Source: Arachis hypogaea
Lineage: Eukaryota > Streptophyta > Magnoliopsida > Fabales > Fabaceae
Assembly (NCBI RefSeq): GCF_003086295.3
Contig: NC_092048.1
Coordinates: 70,536,841 to 70,600,840, forward strand
DNA length: 64,000 nucleotides
Direction: 5' to 3'
Below, piece by piece: positions 33,517-44,674 of this stretch. Below the pieces are notes generated by a model that was not told where the DNA came from, did no database searches, and was given only the letters and a program-made list of their open reading frames with translations. Numbering within the stretch: the stretch's first letter is position 1; each line of letters starts with the position of its first letter. The translations under genes were made by a program, and so were the position numbers.

Positions 33517-35136
33517 TGATTGCAAAAATCGTCGTCGGTCTAGATTTTCTTCCTAAAGAAAGGAATTACTTCGTTGCAAGTATAGCTCCAAACCAACAAA
33601 CAATTCTCGCATCAAATTAAATTTTGGTTGTAACAAGTAACAAACCCCAAATGAAAATTAACCGGAGTATTTGAACTCCGGGTCGTCTCACAAGGAATTG
33701 CAATGAAGTGTTTAATTATTGGCTATGAAGATGCAAGGGGGGGTTTGATTTGGTATTTTGGCAAGAAAATATAAATGACAAGAAAGTAAAATAACAAGAA
33801 CTAATAAAAGAAATGGAAAGAACTCTTGGCTAGACATAGGTAAATTGAGATCACCATCCTTGTCTACAAACAATACATTGATAATTATGAGAGGCCAACC
33901 TATTAAGTCTACTTCCAAAAGCTTTAAGTACGTAATATCTACTCCTAAGCTTGAAGTACGTCAAATAGGCTTGATCACATCAACCCATAAGTCTCAACCT
34001 ACCTACTAATTAGATTAGTAGTGGGTTGGCGTCAATGAATATCAAATTGATGACCAAGGGTTCTCAAATCACCAATTCATTGAGACCCAATGACTCAAGG
34101 TCACTTAATTCCCTTAGCCTAGGCCAAGAGTCAAGAAAACTACTCAAAAACTAAAGGAAACATTTTAACAAACACCTAGTGTGCAAGGAAAGTAAGCATC
34201 ATAAAATGCAAGAATTAAAGAAAACCCACAACTAACATAAGCAAGAAATCAATAATAACAACAAAGATCAACATGAGAGAGCATGAAAACATAAAATTGC
34301 ATTAAAGAAAATTAAGATCCAACCATTGTCATAAACATAAAAACAAAATAAAGGAAATGACAAGTAAAACTAGAAGAGTAGAGATGTAACAACAAGAAAT
34401 TTAAAGGAGAAACTAATTCAAAACAAGAATTAAAAGTTGGATTTAAGAAAATTAAACCTAAACTACCCTAAATTCTAGAGAGAAGGGAGAGCTTCTCTCT
34501 CTAGAATTCTAGCCTAAAACATTATGAAAACTAAACTATGACTACTTGGTTCATTCCCCCTTCAATCCTTGGGTTTAATAGCATCAGAAATGAGTTGGAT
34601 TGGGCCCAAAGTGCTTCAGAAATCGCTGGGGGCGATGTCACTTTAGTGGGCCGTGGACAGCATCGGCGCGCACGCGTACATGGCGCGTGCGAGCCCCTGA
34701 GCGCGAAGTAACATATGACAAATTTTATATCATTTCGAAGCCCCGGATGTTAGCTTTCCAACACAACTGAAACTGCCTCATTTGGGCCTCTGTAGATCAA
34801 GTTATGGTCGATTGAGTGCTAGGAGGTCAGGCTTGATAACTTTACGGTTCCTTCATTTCTTCTTGAGTTCTCCCACTTGCATGCTTTTCTCCTCACTTCT
34901 TCCATCCAATACTTGCGTTATGAACCTGAAATCACTCAACAAGCATATCAAGGCATCGAATGGAATTAAAGTGAATTAAAATCACCAATTTTAGGGCTTA
35001 AAAAACATGTTTTCACATTTAAGTACAAATCAAGGGAGAATTGCAAAACTATGCTATTTCATTAAATAAATGTGGGAAAAGTTGATAAAATCCCCCAAAT
35101 TAAGCACAAAATAAACCAAAAAATTGGGGTTTATCA
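33517..35136 (-). repeat. 5' LTR of element B
   Basis: 1,620 bp. Minus strand TGATAAACCCCAATTTTT (35136) to GCAATCA (33517). CpG-rich block at about 34651-34708. Followed on the plus side by ATCGC (35137-35141). Confidence 0.92.
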
Positions 35137-35141
35137 ATCGC

Positions 35142-35756
35142 GTGTACGCGTGACCTTGCGGGTACACGTGACTCACTTAAAGAAAATGTGGCTGGCAATT
35201 TCTGGACCCTCTCAAGCACAAATCCAACTCATTTCTAAAGTATTTCATGCAATTCTCAAGGAGGAACAAGGGGAGAGCAATTAGGTTTATTTTAGCAACA
35301 TGTTTTAGGTTTTATTCTAGAGAAAGAAGCTCTCTCTTCTCTCTAGAATTAGGGCAGATTTAGTTCTAATTCTCTTAGATGTAAATTTTAATACTTGTTT
35401 TGATTTAGTTCCCTTTACTTTTCCTTGTTTTATTGCCTTGATTCTCTTAGTTTTACTTGTTATTTCTTGTATTTGGTTACTTTTATGTTATTGAACTCTT
35501 GTTGATTTTCATTTCCTTTAATGCAATTGATGACTTTTTATGTTTCTTATTGTTTAATTGAGTTGTTATTGTTACTTTCTTACATTTGGTAGTTTTAGAT
35601 TTTATTATTATTGCAATTGTACCATGCTTTTCTTTTATGCCTTTCATGTATTTGATAAAATGCTTAGTTTGGTTTTAGAGTAGATTTTAGCGTTCTTGTC
35701 TTGAGATTGAGGACTTAGGTTCCTTGAAGTCATTGATGTCCAGTGTAATTGGTAAT
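35142..35756 (+). repeat. E-family LTR, middle segment
   Basis: Resumes from 27083 (GTGTACGCGTGACC), then TTAAAGAAAATGTGGCTGGC, a TTCTAGAGAGAAAG inverted-repeat region and an AT-rich body with no gene. Interrupted by the solo LTR, whose duplication GTAAT is 35752-35756. Confidence 0.72.
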
Positions 35757-37175
35757 TGACGGAGGATAATTGTCGGTCTAGAATTTTTCAAAGGAATTTC
35801 GTTGCAAGCATAGTCCAAACCAATAATTTATCCTCAATCAAAGTTTAATTTATTTGTCACAAGTACAAACCCCAATAAAAATAAACCGAAGTATTTAAAC
35901 CTCGAGTTGTCTCTCAAAGAATTGCAGGAAAGTGTGCATATTATTGGTTATGATTGTATCTTTTTGGGGTTTTGGGTTTGATAACAAAAAATGTAAATGA
36001 CAAAGAAAATAAGCTAACAACTAAGAAGGTCTTGGCAAGGGTTGATGGTTAAGGATCACTATCCTTGTTACTAACCACAACATGATGATTGCAAGAATTA
36101 TTCCCACTTTGTCATCCCCAAAATTAGAGGAAAGTCAAGTGAGCTTAATTGATCCTAGTCCATAACTCCTAGCTAACTTACTAATTAGTTTAGTGAGAAA
36201 CTAGAGTCAATGGCAACAAATTATCAATCACTTGGACATTAGTAACTCTAGGTCACCCAAGTTACTAACCCAAGCCAAGAACACAAAAATCTACTCTAAA
36301 ATCCAACCAAGCATTTTATCAAACACTTGGAAGGCATAAAAGGAAAGCATGGTAAAATTGCAAGAAATATAAATCTACAACTAGCCAAGGAAAGAAAATA
36401 ACAATAACAACTCAATTAAACAATAAGAAACATGGAAACATAAATTGCATTAAATGAAATTAAAATCAACAAGAGTGCATGAACATAAAGGCAACAAATA
36501 AATGGAAATAGCAAGTAAAACTAAAGGAACAAAGGTGCAAGAATAATAAATTATAAGGAAAAGTAAATGAAAACAAGAATTAAACCTAAATCTAAGGAGA
36601 TTCTAACCTAATCTACCCTAATTCTAGAGAGAAAATATGACCTAAGGCATGTTTCTGAACTACTCCTAATTGCTCTCCCCTTGATCCATCATGAATTTAG
36701 CCTCTAATAGCTTCAAAAATAAGTTGGATTTAGGCTTGGATGGCTCAGAAATTGCCCCAGCGTATTGCCTTTAAGTTGGTCACATGCCGCTTGGCACGCG
36801 TACACGTGGGTAACGTACGCATCGCCTGGTAGATGTCCTTATCATGCGTATGCGTAAGTCACGCGTACGCATCGCCATGAATTCAGCAAATCCTCATTTC
36901 TTCATGAATTCTCCACTTCGCATGCTTTTCTCTTCACTCCTTGGTTCAATTCCTTACCTCTTAACCTTAAAATCACTAACACATATCAAGGCATTGAGTG
37001 GAATCAAAGTGAATTAAATTTTACTAATTAAAGGCCTAAAAATCATGTTTTTAACCATTAAGCATAATTAGGAGAAATTCATGAAACCATGCTATTTTAG
37101 TGAATAAATGGGAGAAAAGTTGACAAAATACACCAAAATTCAATACAAAATAAACCATAAAATTGTGATTTATCA
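35757..37175 (-). repeat. Solo LTR, family E
   Basis: 1,419 bp, minus strand TGATAAATCACAATTTT to CCTCCGTCA, flanked by GTAAT on both sides (35752-35756 and 37176-37180), with no internal region. This is the classic product of LTR-LTR recombination. Its sequence matches the surrounding E LTR in opposite orientation, with CACGCGTACACGTG words at about 36792-36872. Confidence 0.88.
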
Positions 37176-37180
37176 GTAAT

Positions 37181-37612
37181 TTAGGGTTGTTAATTGGTTT
37201 TAAAATCAATTATGTCCACTTAACTTAACCCTCCAATGTTAGAGGAAAACTAAGTGGAATTAACCCTCTGTAATTTTCATGTTGTGGTCAATGATCTAGA
37301 TAGAAAACCTTAGTTCTTAATCCTTGCCAGGAGTGTCATTTAGCATTTATGTTATCTTAGTTGTAGCTTTACTTTCTTGCAATTTACCTTTCCCGTTCAT
37401 CACTCTAAAACCCCCCAAAAAAATATCTCATAACCAATAATATGCATACTTTCCTGCGATTCCTTTGAGAGACGACTCGAGGTTTAAATACTCTCGATTT
37501 TTATTGGTCTGAATACAAAAAAATTAAACTTTGATTAAGGGTTAATTATTGGTTTGGATCTATACTTCGACGAGATTATGTTTGTGAAAATTTTGAACCG
37601 ACAATTTCCCTC
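37181..37612 (+). repeat. E-family LTR, 3' segment
   Basis: Continues to AACCGACAATTTCCCTC. The final A of the LTR end (CCCTCA) is at 49774, because element C inserted one base before the terminus, duplicating CCCTC (37608-37612 and 49769-49773). Confidence 0.75.
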
Positions 37613-38460
37613 TGATGAGATATTTTGGTGAGAAACGAATCTCTCACTAAACATCACAATCCAACCGGCAAGTGTACCGGGTCGTATCAAGTAATAAAAA
37701 CTCACGGGAGTGAGGTCGATCCCACAGGGATTGAAGGATTGAGCAATTTTTGTTTAGTGGTTGATTTAGTCAAGCGAATCAAGATTTGGTTGATGATTGT
37801 GTGACTTGCAGAATGTAAATTGCATTGAAGTAAAGAGAACAAGAAATAAATTGCTGAAACTTAAAGAACAAGAAATTAAATGGCAGAAACTTAAAGTGCA
37901 AGAAATGTAAATTGCGGAATCTTAAAGTGCAAGGAATATAAATTGCTTGAAATGTAAAGGGAATTGGGGAATGGATTTGCAGAATTTAAACAAGGAAAAA
38001 CTAAATTGCATCAAACAGAAGAGGGCAAGGGAATTGGGATTGAACCGGATCTTGAAGCAATAAAGTAAATTGACAGAAAAAGCAATAAACAGGGAATTGA
38101 AATGAGAAATTCAGATCTCAGGACCCAGAGACTAGAAAACCAAGTCTAGATCTCAATGCCTTCCTAGATCCAACAAGAACAATAGCAAGGAAATTGTAAA
38201 TTGCAAAGAAAAGAGATGAAGACCAAGTAACAGAAACGGAAATGCTAATTCAATTAACAGTAAAGGAAACAGAGAGATCCAAGATTGAGATTGAAACAGA
38301 ATTTCTTCAATTCTCCAATCCAGAATCCAAGACAAAAGTAAAATGAAATTGAAAGCAATGAAAGCAAGAAATTAAAGTTCACTCAAGTTCAAAAGCTCTC
38401 CGAAAACTATTATGAAAATTCTCCAAGGAAAGCTCCTCTCAAATATCTTGAATTCTATCC

Positions 38461-38468
38461 TATTTATA
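38461..38468 (-). promoter_or_regulatory. TATA box of C LTR 1
   Basis: TATAAATA on the minus strand, about 300 bp downstream of the hairpin array. Equivalent boxes are at 43629-43636 and 48797-48804. Confidence 0.6.
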
Positions 38469-38759
38469 CACTTTCCAAAATGATCTTCAAGCCTTGAGTT
38501 GGGCCTTTGTTCTTGGTGGAATTGGGTTGAAAGAGGCCTTGGTTGATTGCTCTTGAAGTTTGAAGAAGAACCAAAGTGAACCAATTGAACCGGTTTTGAA
38601 GTTAGCCATAGTTGGACCCAACGTTTGAGCCAAAGTTAGGGGTCTAACTTTGGCTCCAACTTTTCATAGCAGCAAGCATAATTTTCTGGTTTGGACATTG
38701 GTGCCAACGTTAGGGGTCTAACTTTGACCCTAACGTTGGCCTTGCTTAGTGCTAGTGGC

Positions 38760-39170
38760 GCCAACGTTAGCCTCCAAGTTAGGGGGCTAACGTTGGCGCA
38801 AACGTTGGTGCCCCTCCCTTTGTGATTCATATGCCAACGTTAGCCTCCAAGTTAGGGGGCTAACGTTGGCGCAAACGTTGGCCTTCTCCCCCTTTATAAC
38901 TCATGTGCCAACGTTAGCCTCCAAGTTAGGGGGCTAACGTTGGCGCAAACGTTGGCTTGCCCAGGGATGAATTTCAAGTTCCAACGTTAGCCTCCAAGTT
39001 AGGGGGCTAACGTTGGAGCTAACGTTGGCCTCTTCCTTGCAATGTCATGTGCCAACGTTAGCCTCCAAGTTAGGGGGCTAACGTTGGCTCAAACGTGGGG
39101 AGCCCAGGGAGTGATTTTCATGCCCAACGTTAGCCTCCAAGTTATGGGGCTAACGTTGGGGCTAACTTCA
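38760..39170 (-). repeat. Hairpin minisatellite in C LTR 1
   Basis: Six units of about 70 bp, each with CCAACGTTAGCC and, 10-12 bases later, its reverse complement GGCTAACGTTGG, so each can form a 12-bp stem. Spacers differ between units (CTCCCTTTGTGATTCAT, CTTCTCCCCCTTTATAAC and so on). LTR 3 has one unit fewer. Confidence 0.88.
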
Positions 39171-39506
39171 TGCATCCCGGTTCAATTTCTTTTATTCCAT
39201 TATCCTCTCTTCACTCCTAGCTATTCCTCTTTGCTTCAACCTTTCTCCAAGCTTTCTTCACCTATCATGAATCAACCAAACTTATCAAAGCTATGCTTAA
39301 AATCATGAGGTATTCAATCTTTCATAATATGCAACAAATATAGCATAAAACCTCATGAAATGGCATGAATTCATATATGGTTAGTTAAATCCAAGGAAAC
39401 ATGAAAATCTACCCAATTGGCTTGCTTATGGCTCAAGAAAGTGCATAATTCAATTGAAAACAAAAGAAAAAGGCTAGTTAAAATAGGCTAAGATGACTTG
39501 TCATCA

Positions 39507-41257
39507 CAACACCAAACTTAAAGCTTGCTTGTCCCCAAGCAAGAAAAGAATCATGCAATAAAGATTGACAATCCAAGGCAAGAAGAATAGCAACTCAATG
39601 TTCATGGTAAGCTAGTTTTCTAAGCATACTACAATCACAAAAGAAATGTAAATGATTGATGCTTCCATCTAGCTCAATTTATGAAATCTTTTTCTTATAT
39701 TTCTTCCTTGAAACAAGCTTTTGATTTTCTTATTAGCTTCTCCTTTTTGGGTGCTTTGCCCCATGAGTTGATAACAAAGCTACGACTTCTAAATGCTTTG
39801 TTTTCAAGTATTACCACTTGATACATAAGCACCACAAGCATTTGATTAGAGGACTTCATTAAGCTCATTTTTCTTTTCTTTTCTTGACTCTCTAATCATT
39901 GATGCTCAGAGCCTTGAGCTTTGAGGGAGTGCTTTTGCACTTTGAGCCTAACCTTGACTTCTAAGTGTTTTGTTTTCAAGCATTTGGCTTGATACATAAA
40001 CACCACAAGTACTTAACAAATGAATTGCCATTGGTACTCAGAGCCTTCAGCTTTCTTATTCTTTCCCTTTTTCTTTTCTTGCTTTATTTTGCATTTGCTT
40101 CTTCAAGGTTTTCATGATTTTCAAAAGATTTCACAAAATGTCCTAGATGAAAACTTCAATTAAATAAAATCTAATGCAATTAAGCAACAATCAAACATAC
40201 TAGCTTCCCAATACTTGTATGCACATGCTAAACTCTTCTTTAGTTCCTTGTTTGTTTATGATCATGATACCTTGTTGCTTTTGAATTCACAAAACTCAAG
40301 TTGGTAATCATAATGACATAGCACCATGTTGCAATTTAGAAATCAAACTATGCCTTTTCATACACACATGCATACAGAGAAGGTAAAAACAATCATGCAG
40401 TTTATAGTGCTTGAAACAAATGAGAGGAAAAGGAACTTTACAACCTTGCAGTTCATCTTCATTATTGTTGTCCTTTTTCCTCTATTCTTCCTCTTTCCCT
40501 TGCCAAACTCAAAATACTTGCTCATCCTCAAGCAATAATTAGAACAATGGCTATGGGGCTAAGATGTATCATGAATGTCTTTCATAATGAAATGTTAGTA
40601 GCACATGTGTTTTAAGCAAGCAAAATTAAAGATAATAATCAAGGCACAAGAGACAGAGACATTGTGATTGCAAACTTAAGAAGGTGAGCATAATACTTTG
40701 CATAAAGAATAAATGGCACACCAAACTTAGTGTGACACTTTCACTTGGAATCAATGCAAGTATCCAGTAAAGATTTGAAGCAAACTGTGTTGCATAGCAA
40801 CACCAAACTTAGAATGCAATCCTATGTCAATTTATTTGAACTAAAACTAAACAAAAGAAACTGTTATATGTTAAGTACAATCACCAAATGAAGAATCTGT
40901 TATGAATAAGGATGTCTTGGTGATGTATTAACAAAAACAGTTAATGGAGGAAAGCATTAAAAACAAGTAAATAAATGAAACAAAGAGAAAACAAAAATTA
41001 TCCAACTAAGAAGAAAAATAACACTGTAAAAGGCAATATGATTATGCAGACAAGTGATGTTGCTGGATTGATTTGCATAGAAAAATAGGTGGCACACCAA
41101 ACTTAGAATCTTGGTATGTCACTTTCATGTAAAATTGATGCAATCATCCATGAAGATGGAAAACAGTTTGTTGCAGGGCAACACCAAACTTAGAATGTAA
41201 CCATATGCCAATTTATTGAAATTTAAACAAAGCAAGGAAAAGAAATGTACCTATTGT
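39507..41257 (-). other. 3' non-coding region of C, unit 1
   Basis: No gene. AT-rich, with CACCAAACTT (minus strand AAGTTTGGTG) repeated next to the LTR (about 39510) and near 40720, 40800, 41095 and 41183. The motif next to the LTR is in the polypurine-tract position. Blocks around 39760-40060 (GAGCCTTGAGC, GATACATAAGCACCACAAG) match the 3' regions of F and A1 in inverse orientation. Confidence 0.72.
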
Positions 41258-42580
41258 CTACCTGTTCTTTACTTTCTTCCTCTTCTTCCAATTTGTTAAG
41301 AGAAATGACTTCAAAGGAGGAGAAGTTTCAGCTAGTGCCCCCTGTCTTGGTCTCTTCTCAGCAAGCTTCCTTGTGAAATTGGCTTGATTGATCTTGCTTG
41401 CTGGATCAGGGGGAGGATTGTTTGCAGTTGACTTTCTCATGAATGTTGTCCTTGGTGTCTTGGTCACAATCCTCTTCTTGGTGCTTTTGTTAATTGCCTT
41501 CACTTCTTGGATGTCAAGACATGGTTGCTGTGTGATTATTGGAGTGATTTCTTCATTCAGGGCCTCCTGTATTGGTGGTTCCATGAACTCCTCCTTTATG
41601 TACTTTTCTGCCTCACTTGAGTTTGGAATGACTTCTTCACTTTCTTGCTCCTCCACTTCCTCTTTTACACTCATCAATTGGCCTTCATTTTTCTTGCTCA
41701 GTGGTTCTAAGCTCCTCCTTATTTTCTCTACTTCTCCATTCATATTTTTGAAGACAGCCTCTTGCCTTTTTTCGAACATTTGTGCTTCTTTCGCATATTT
41801 TTCGAGCTTGGACTCAAGCTCTGAAAGCCTTGAGTGGTTCATGGAAGTTTGTGGAGGTTGTGAGTGTTCAGGTTCTTTTGTCACCTCAAGTGTAGTTTCA
41901 TTTTCAACCTCCTCATTCTTTATTGAAAGTTCACTTGATGCAGTAGCCTCCTCATCTTGTTTTTCCACTTCCTCACTCACAAATTGGTCTTCATCTTCAC
42001 TGTTTGATGGTTCTAAGTCCCCCCTTGATTGCTCTGAGGACTCATTCATCTTCTTGAATACGAATTCTTTCCAAGATGGGGATTTTGTGTGTATTTCCAC
42101 TAGTTTTCTCTGTATTTCAATGGCTTCAAGGTATTCCTCATCTGTAAATCCAAGGGATGAAGGTTGAGAGTAATTCTGGTGACGTGAATGTGTTGTGGTG
42201 AAGTTGTGTTGAGGGGTGTGGAATGAGTTGTGTGATTGATGGGATGACTGGTATGGACTTTGGAGGAAACTTTGTGTTGAGGCATAATTAAGTGATGAAG
42301 AACTTTCAAATGAGAAACTAGGACGTGAGTGTGGATGCTTTTCCATTCTTTGGCGATGCTTCCATCTTCCATGAGGATAATGATATGAATCATTTTGTGG
42401 TGGTGGTTGGTATCCCATATGATTTTCTTTCTCATCTTGTGGTTCTGAAGCATGGCTCCATGAATTGGAGAGCCCAGAATTTGAAGTTTCTTGGTGATAT
42501 TCCCATCCATCATTAGAGATTGGTGATGGTGGGTGATATCCCATAGAATTTGTTTGATCATAAGATGAGTTGAACTCCAT
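41258..42580 (-). CDS. Gag-like protein of C, unit 1
   Basis: 440 codons from the ATG at 42580-42578 (MEFNSSYDQTNSMG) to the stop at 41258. A few more codons upstream are open, but only from a GTG. Residues about 1-140 are Ser/His/Pro/Gln-rich with an NSMGYHPPSP-type motif. Residues about 143-190 form a charged helix (DEEYLEAIEIQRKLVEIHT). Then come a long Glu-rich acidic part and a coiled-coil-like segment (LSELESKLEKYAKEAQMFEK). The C-terminus is basic (WKKRKKVKNR). There are no protease, RT or zinc-knuckle motifs. It lies directly after the primer site, the gag position. Function unknown; a role in packaging is inferred. The translation is identical in unit 2, which suggests youth or constraint. 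A 259-codon open frame on the opposite strand is a shadow. Confidence 0.72.
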   Translation of the reverse strand: MEFNSSYDQTNSMGYHPPSPISNDGWEYHQETSNSGLSNSWSHASEPQDEKENHMGYQPPPQNDSYHYPHGRWKHRQRMEKHPHSRPSFSFESSSSLNYASTQSFLQSPYQSSHQSHNSFHTPQHNFTTTHSRHQNYSQPSSLGFTDEEYLEAIEIQRKLVEIHTKSPSWKEFVFKKMNESSEQSRGDLEPSNSEDEDQFVSEEVEKQDEEATASSELSIKNEEVENETTLEVTKEPEHSQPPQTSMNHSRLSELESKLEKYAKEAQMFEKRQEAVFKNMNGEVEKIRRSLEPLSKKNEGQLMSVKEEVEEQESEEVIPNSSEAEKYIKEEFMEPPIQEALNEEITPIITQQPCLDIQEVKAINKSTKKRIVTKTPRTTFMRKSTANNPPPDPASKINQANFTRKLAEKRPRQGALAETSPPLKSFLLTNWKKRKKVKNR

Positions 42581-42756
42581 TTGAGTTTTGTAAAACACAC
42601 AACCAAGGAAAATTGAAATTACTCATATCAGAGATGAGCATTTCTTAGTGAGGCAAAAACTCAAACACCTTGGTTTCACTTTGAAACAGAAAACAAAAAT
42701 AAAGAAAATGCTTGATCTAGACTTCTCACCCACATAATCATTGTTGATCTAATCAA

Positions 42757-42774
42757 TCCCCGGCAACGGCGCCA
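42757..42774 (-). other. Primer-binding site of C, unit 1
   Basis: Minus strand TGGCGCCGTTGCCGGGGA, a perfect tRNA-Asp complement, 6 bp after the central LTR. Confidence 0.88.
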
Positions 42775-42780
42775 AAAACT

Positions 42781-44674
42781 TGATGAGATATTTTGGTGAG
42801 AAACGAATCTCTCACTAAACATCACAATCCAACCGGCAAGTGTACCGGGTCGTATCAAGTAATAAAAACTCACGGGAGTGAGGTCGATCCCACAGGGATT
42901 GAAGGATTGAGTAATTTTTGTTTAGTGGTTGATTTAGTCAAGCGAATCAAGATTTGGTTGATGATTGTGTGACTTGCAGAATGTAAATTGCATTGAAGTA
43001 AAGAGAACAAGAAATAAATTGCTGAAACTTAAAGAACAAGAAATTAAATGGCAGAAACTTAAAGTGCAAGAAATGTAAATTGCGGAATCTTAAAGTGCAA
43101 GGAATATAAATTGCTTGAAATGTAAAGGGAATTGGGGAATGGATTTGCAGAATTTAAACAAGGAAAAACTAAATTGCATCAAACAGAAGAGGGCAAGGGA
43201 ATTGGGATTGAACCGGATCTTGAAGCAATAAAGTAAATTGACAGAAAAAGCAATAAACAGGGAATTGAAATGAGAAATTCAGATCTCAGGACCCAGAGAC
43301 TAGAAAACCAAGTCTAGATCTCAATGCCTTCCTAGATCCAACAAGAACAATAGCAAGGAAATTGTAAATTGCAAAGAAAAGAGATGAAGACCAAGTAACA
43401 GAAACGGAAATGCTAATTCAATTAACAGTAAAGGAAACAGAGAGATCCAAGATTGAGATTGAAACAGAATTTCTTCAATTCTCCAATCCAGAATCCAAGA
43501 CAAAAGTAAAATGAATTTGAAAGCAATGAAAGCAAGAAATTAAAGTTCACTCAAGTTCAAAAGCTCTCCGAAAACTATTATGAAAATTCTCCAAGGAAAG
43601 CTCCTCTCAAATATCTTGAATTCTATCCTATTTATACACTTTCCAAAATGATATTCAAGCCTTGAGTTGGGCCTTTGTTCTTGGTGGAATTGGGTTGAAA
43701 GAGGCCTTGGTTGATTGCTCTTGAAGTTTGAAGAAGAACCAAAGTGAACCAATTGAACCGGTTTTGAAGTTAGCCATAGTTGGACCCAACGTTTGAGCCA
43801 AAGTTAGGGGTCTAACTTTGGCTCCAACTTTTCATAGCAGCAAGCATAATTTTCTGGTTTGGACGTTGGTTCCAACGTTAGGGGTCTAACTTTGACCCTA
43901 ACGTTGGCCTTGCTTAGTGCTAGTGGCGCCAACGTTAGCCTCCAAGTTAGGGGGCTAACGTTGGCGCAAACGTTGGTGCTCCTCCCTTTGTGATTCATGT
44001 GCCAACGTTAGCCTCCAAGTTAGGGGGCTAACGTTGGCGCAAACGTTGGCCTTCTCCCCCTTTATAACTCATGTGCCAACGTTAGCCTCCAAGTTAGGGG
44101 GCTAACGTTGGTGCAAACGTTGGCTTGCCCAGGGATGAATTTCAAGTTCCAACGTTAGCCTCCAAGTTAGGGGGCTAACGTTGGAGCTAACGTTGGCCTC
44201 TTCCTTGCAATGTCATGTGCCAACATTAGCCTCCAAGTTAGGGGGCTAACGTTGGCTCAAACGTGGGGAGCCCAGGGAGTGATTTTCATGCCCAACGTTA
44301 GCCTCCAAGTTAGGGGGCTAACGTTGGGGCTAACTTCATGCATCCCGGTTCAATTTCTTTTATTCCATTGTCCTCTCTTCACTCCTAGCCATTCCTCTTT
44401 GCTTCAACCTTTCTCCAAGCTTTCTTCACCTATCATGAATCAACCAAACTTATCAAAGCTATGCTTAAAATCATGAGGTATTCAATCTTTCATAATATGC
44501 AACAAATATAGCATAAAACCTCATGAAATGGCATGAATTCATATATGGTTGGTTAAATCCAAGGAAACATGAAAATCTACCCAATTGGCTTGCTTATGGC
44601 TCAAGAAAGTGCATAATTCAATTGAAAACAAAAGAAAAAGGCTAGTTAAAATAGGCTAAGATGACTTGTCATCA
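42781..44674 (-). repeat. LTR 2 of C (central, shared)
   Basis: 1,894 bp, the same length as LTR 1, with six hairpin units (about 43928-44338) and TATAAATA at 43636-43629 (minus). It serves as 3' LTR for unit 2 and 5' LTR for unit 1. Confidence 0.92.

Larger units (their letters stand above)
27084..35136 (-). mobile_element. Complete non-autonomous LTR retrotransposon, element B
   Basis: 8,053 bp on the minus strand. LTRs at 33517-35136 (5', 1,620 bp) and 27084-28691 (3', 1,608 bp), flanked by the perfect duplication ATCGC (27079-27083 and 35137-35141). Primer site at 33493-33510, broken gag-like ORF 33363-31701, hairpin plus donor-like site at 31652-31626, CpG-rich block 31320-31097, ORF2 remnant near 30369, then 3' non-coding region and 3' LTR. 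No pol. Same plan as G in inverse orientation. The LTR start and 3' region resemble D. Confidence 0.93.
37613..39506 (-). repeat. LTR 1 of C (3'-most on the minus strand)
   Basis: 1,894 bp. Minus strand TGATGACAAGTCATC (39506) to AAATATCTCATCA (37613). Six hairpin units at about 38760-39170 and TATAAATA at 38468-38461 (minus). No gene. Confidence 0.92.

Noticed and set aside
38760..39170. Regular palindromic repeats with spacers, superficially CRISPR-like
   Set aside because: Only six units, with repeat parts longer than the spacers, located in the LTR of a plant retrotransposon, and no cas genes.
41388..42167. A 259-codon Ser/Phe-rich open frame on the plus strand within C (repeated at 46556-47335)
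   Set aside because: It is exactly antisense to the Glu/Ser-rich gag-like ORF, whose codon composition produces a long open complement. It has no start context or homologue.
42757..42774. Match to tRNA-Asp sequence, possible tRNA gene
   Set aside because: Only 18 bases match, next to an LTR end. It is the primer-binding site and there is no cloverleaf.
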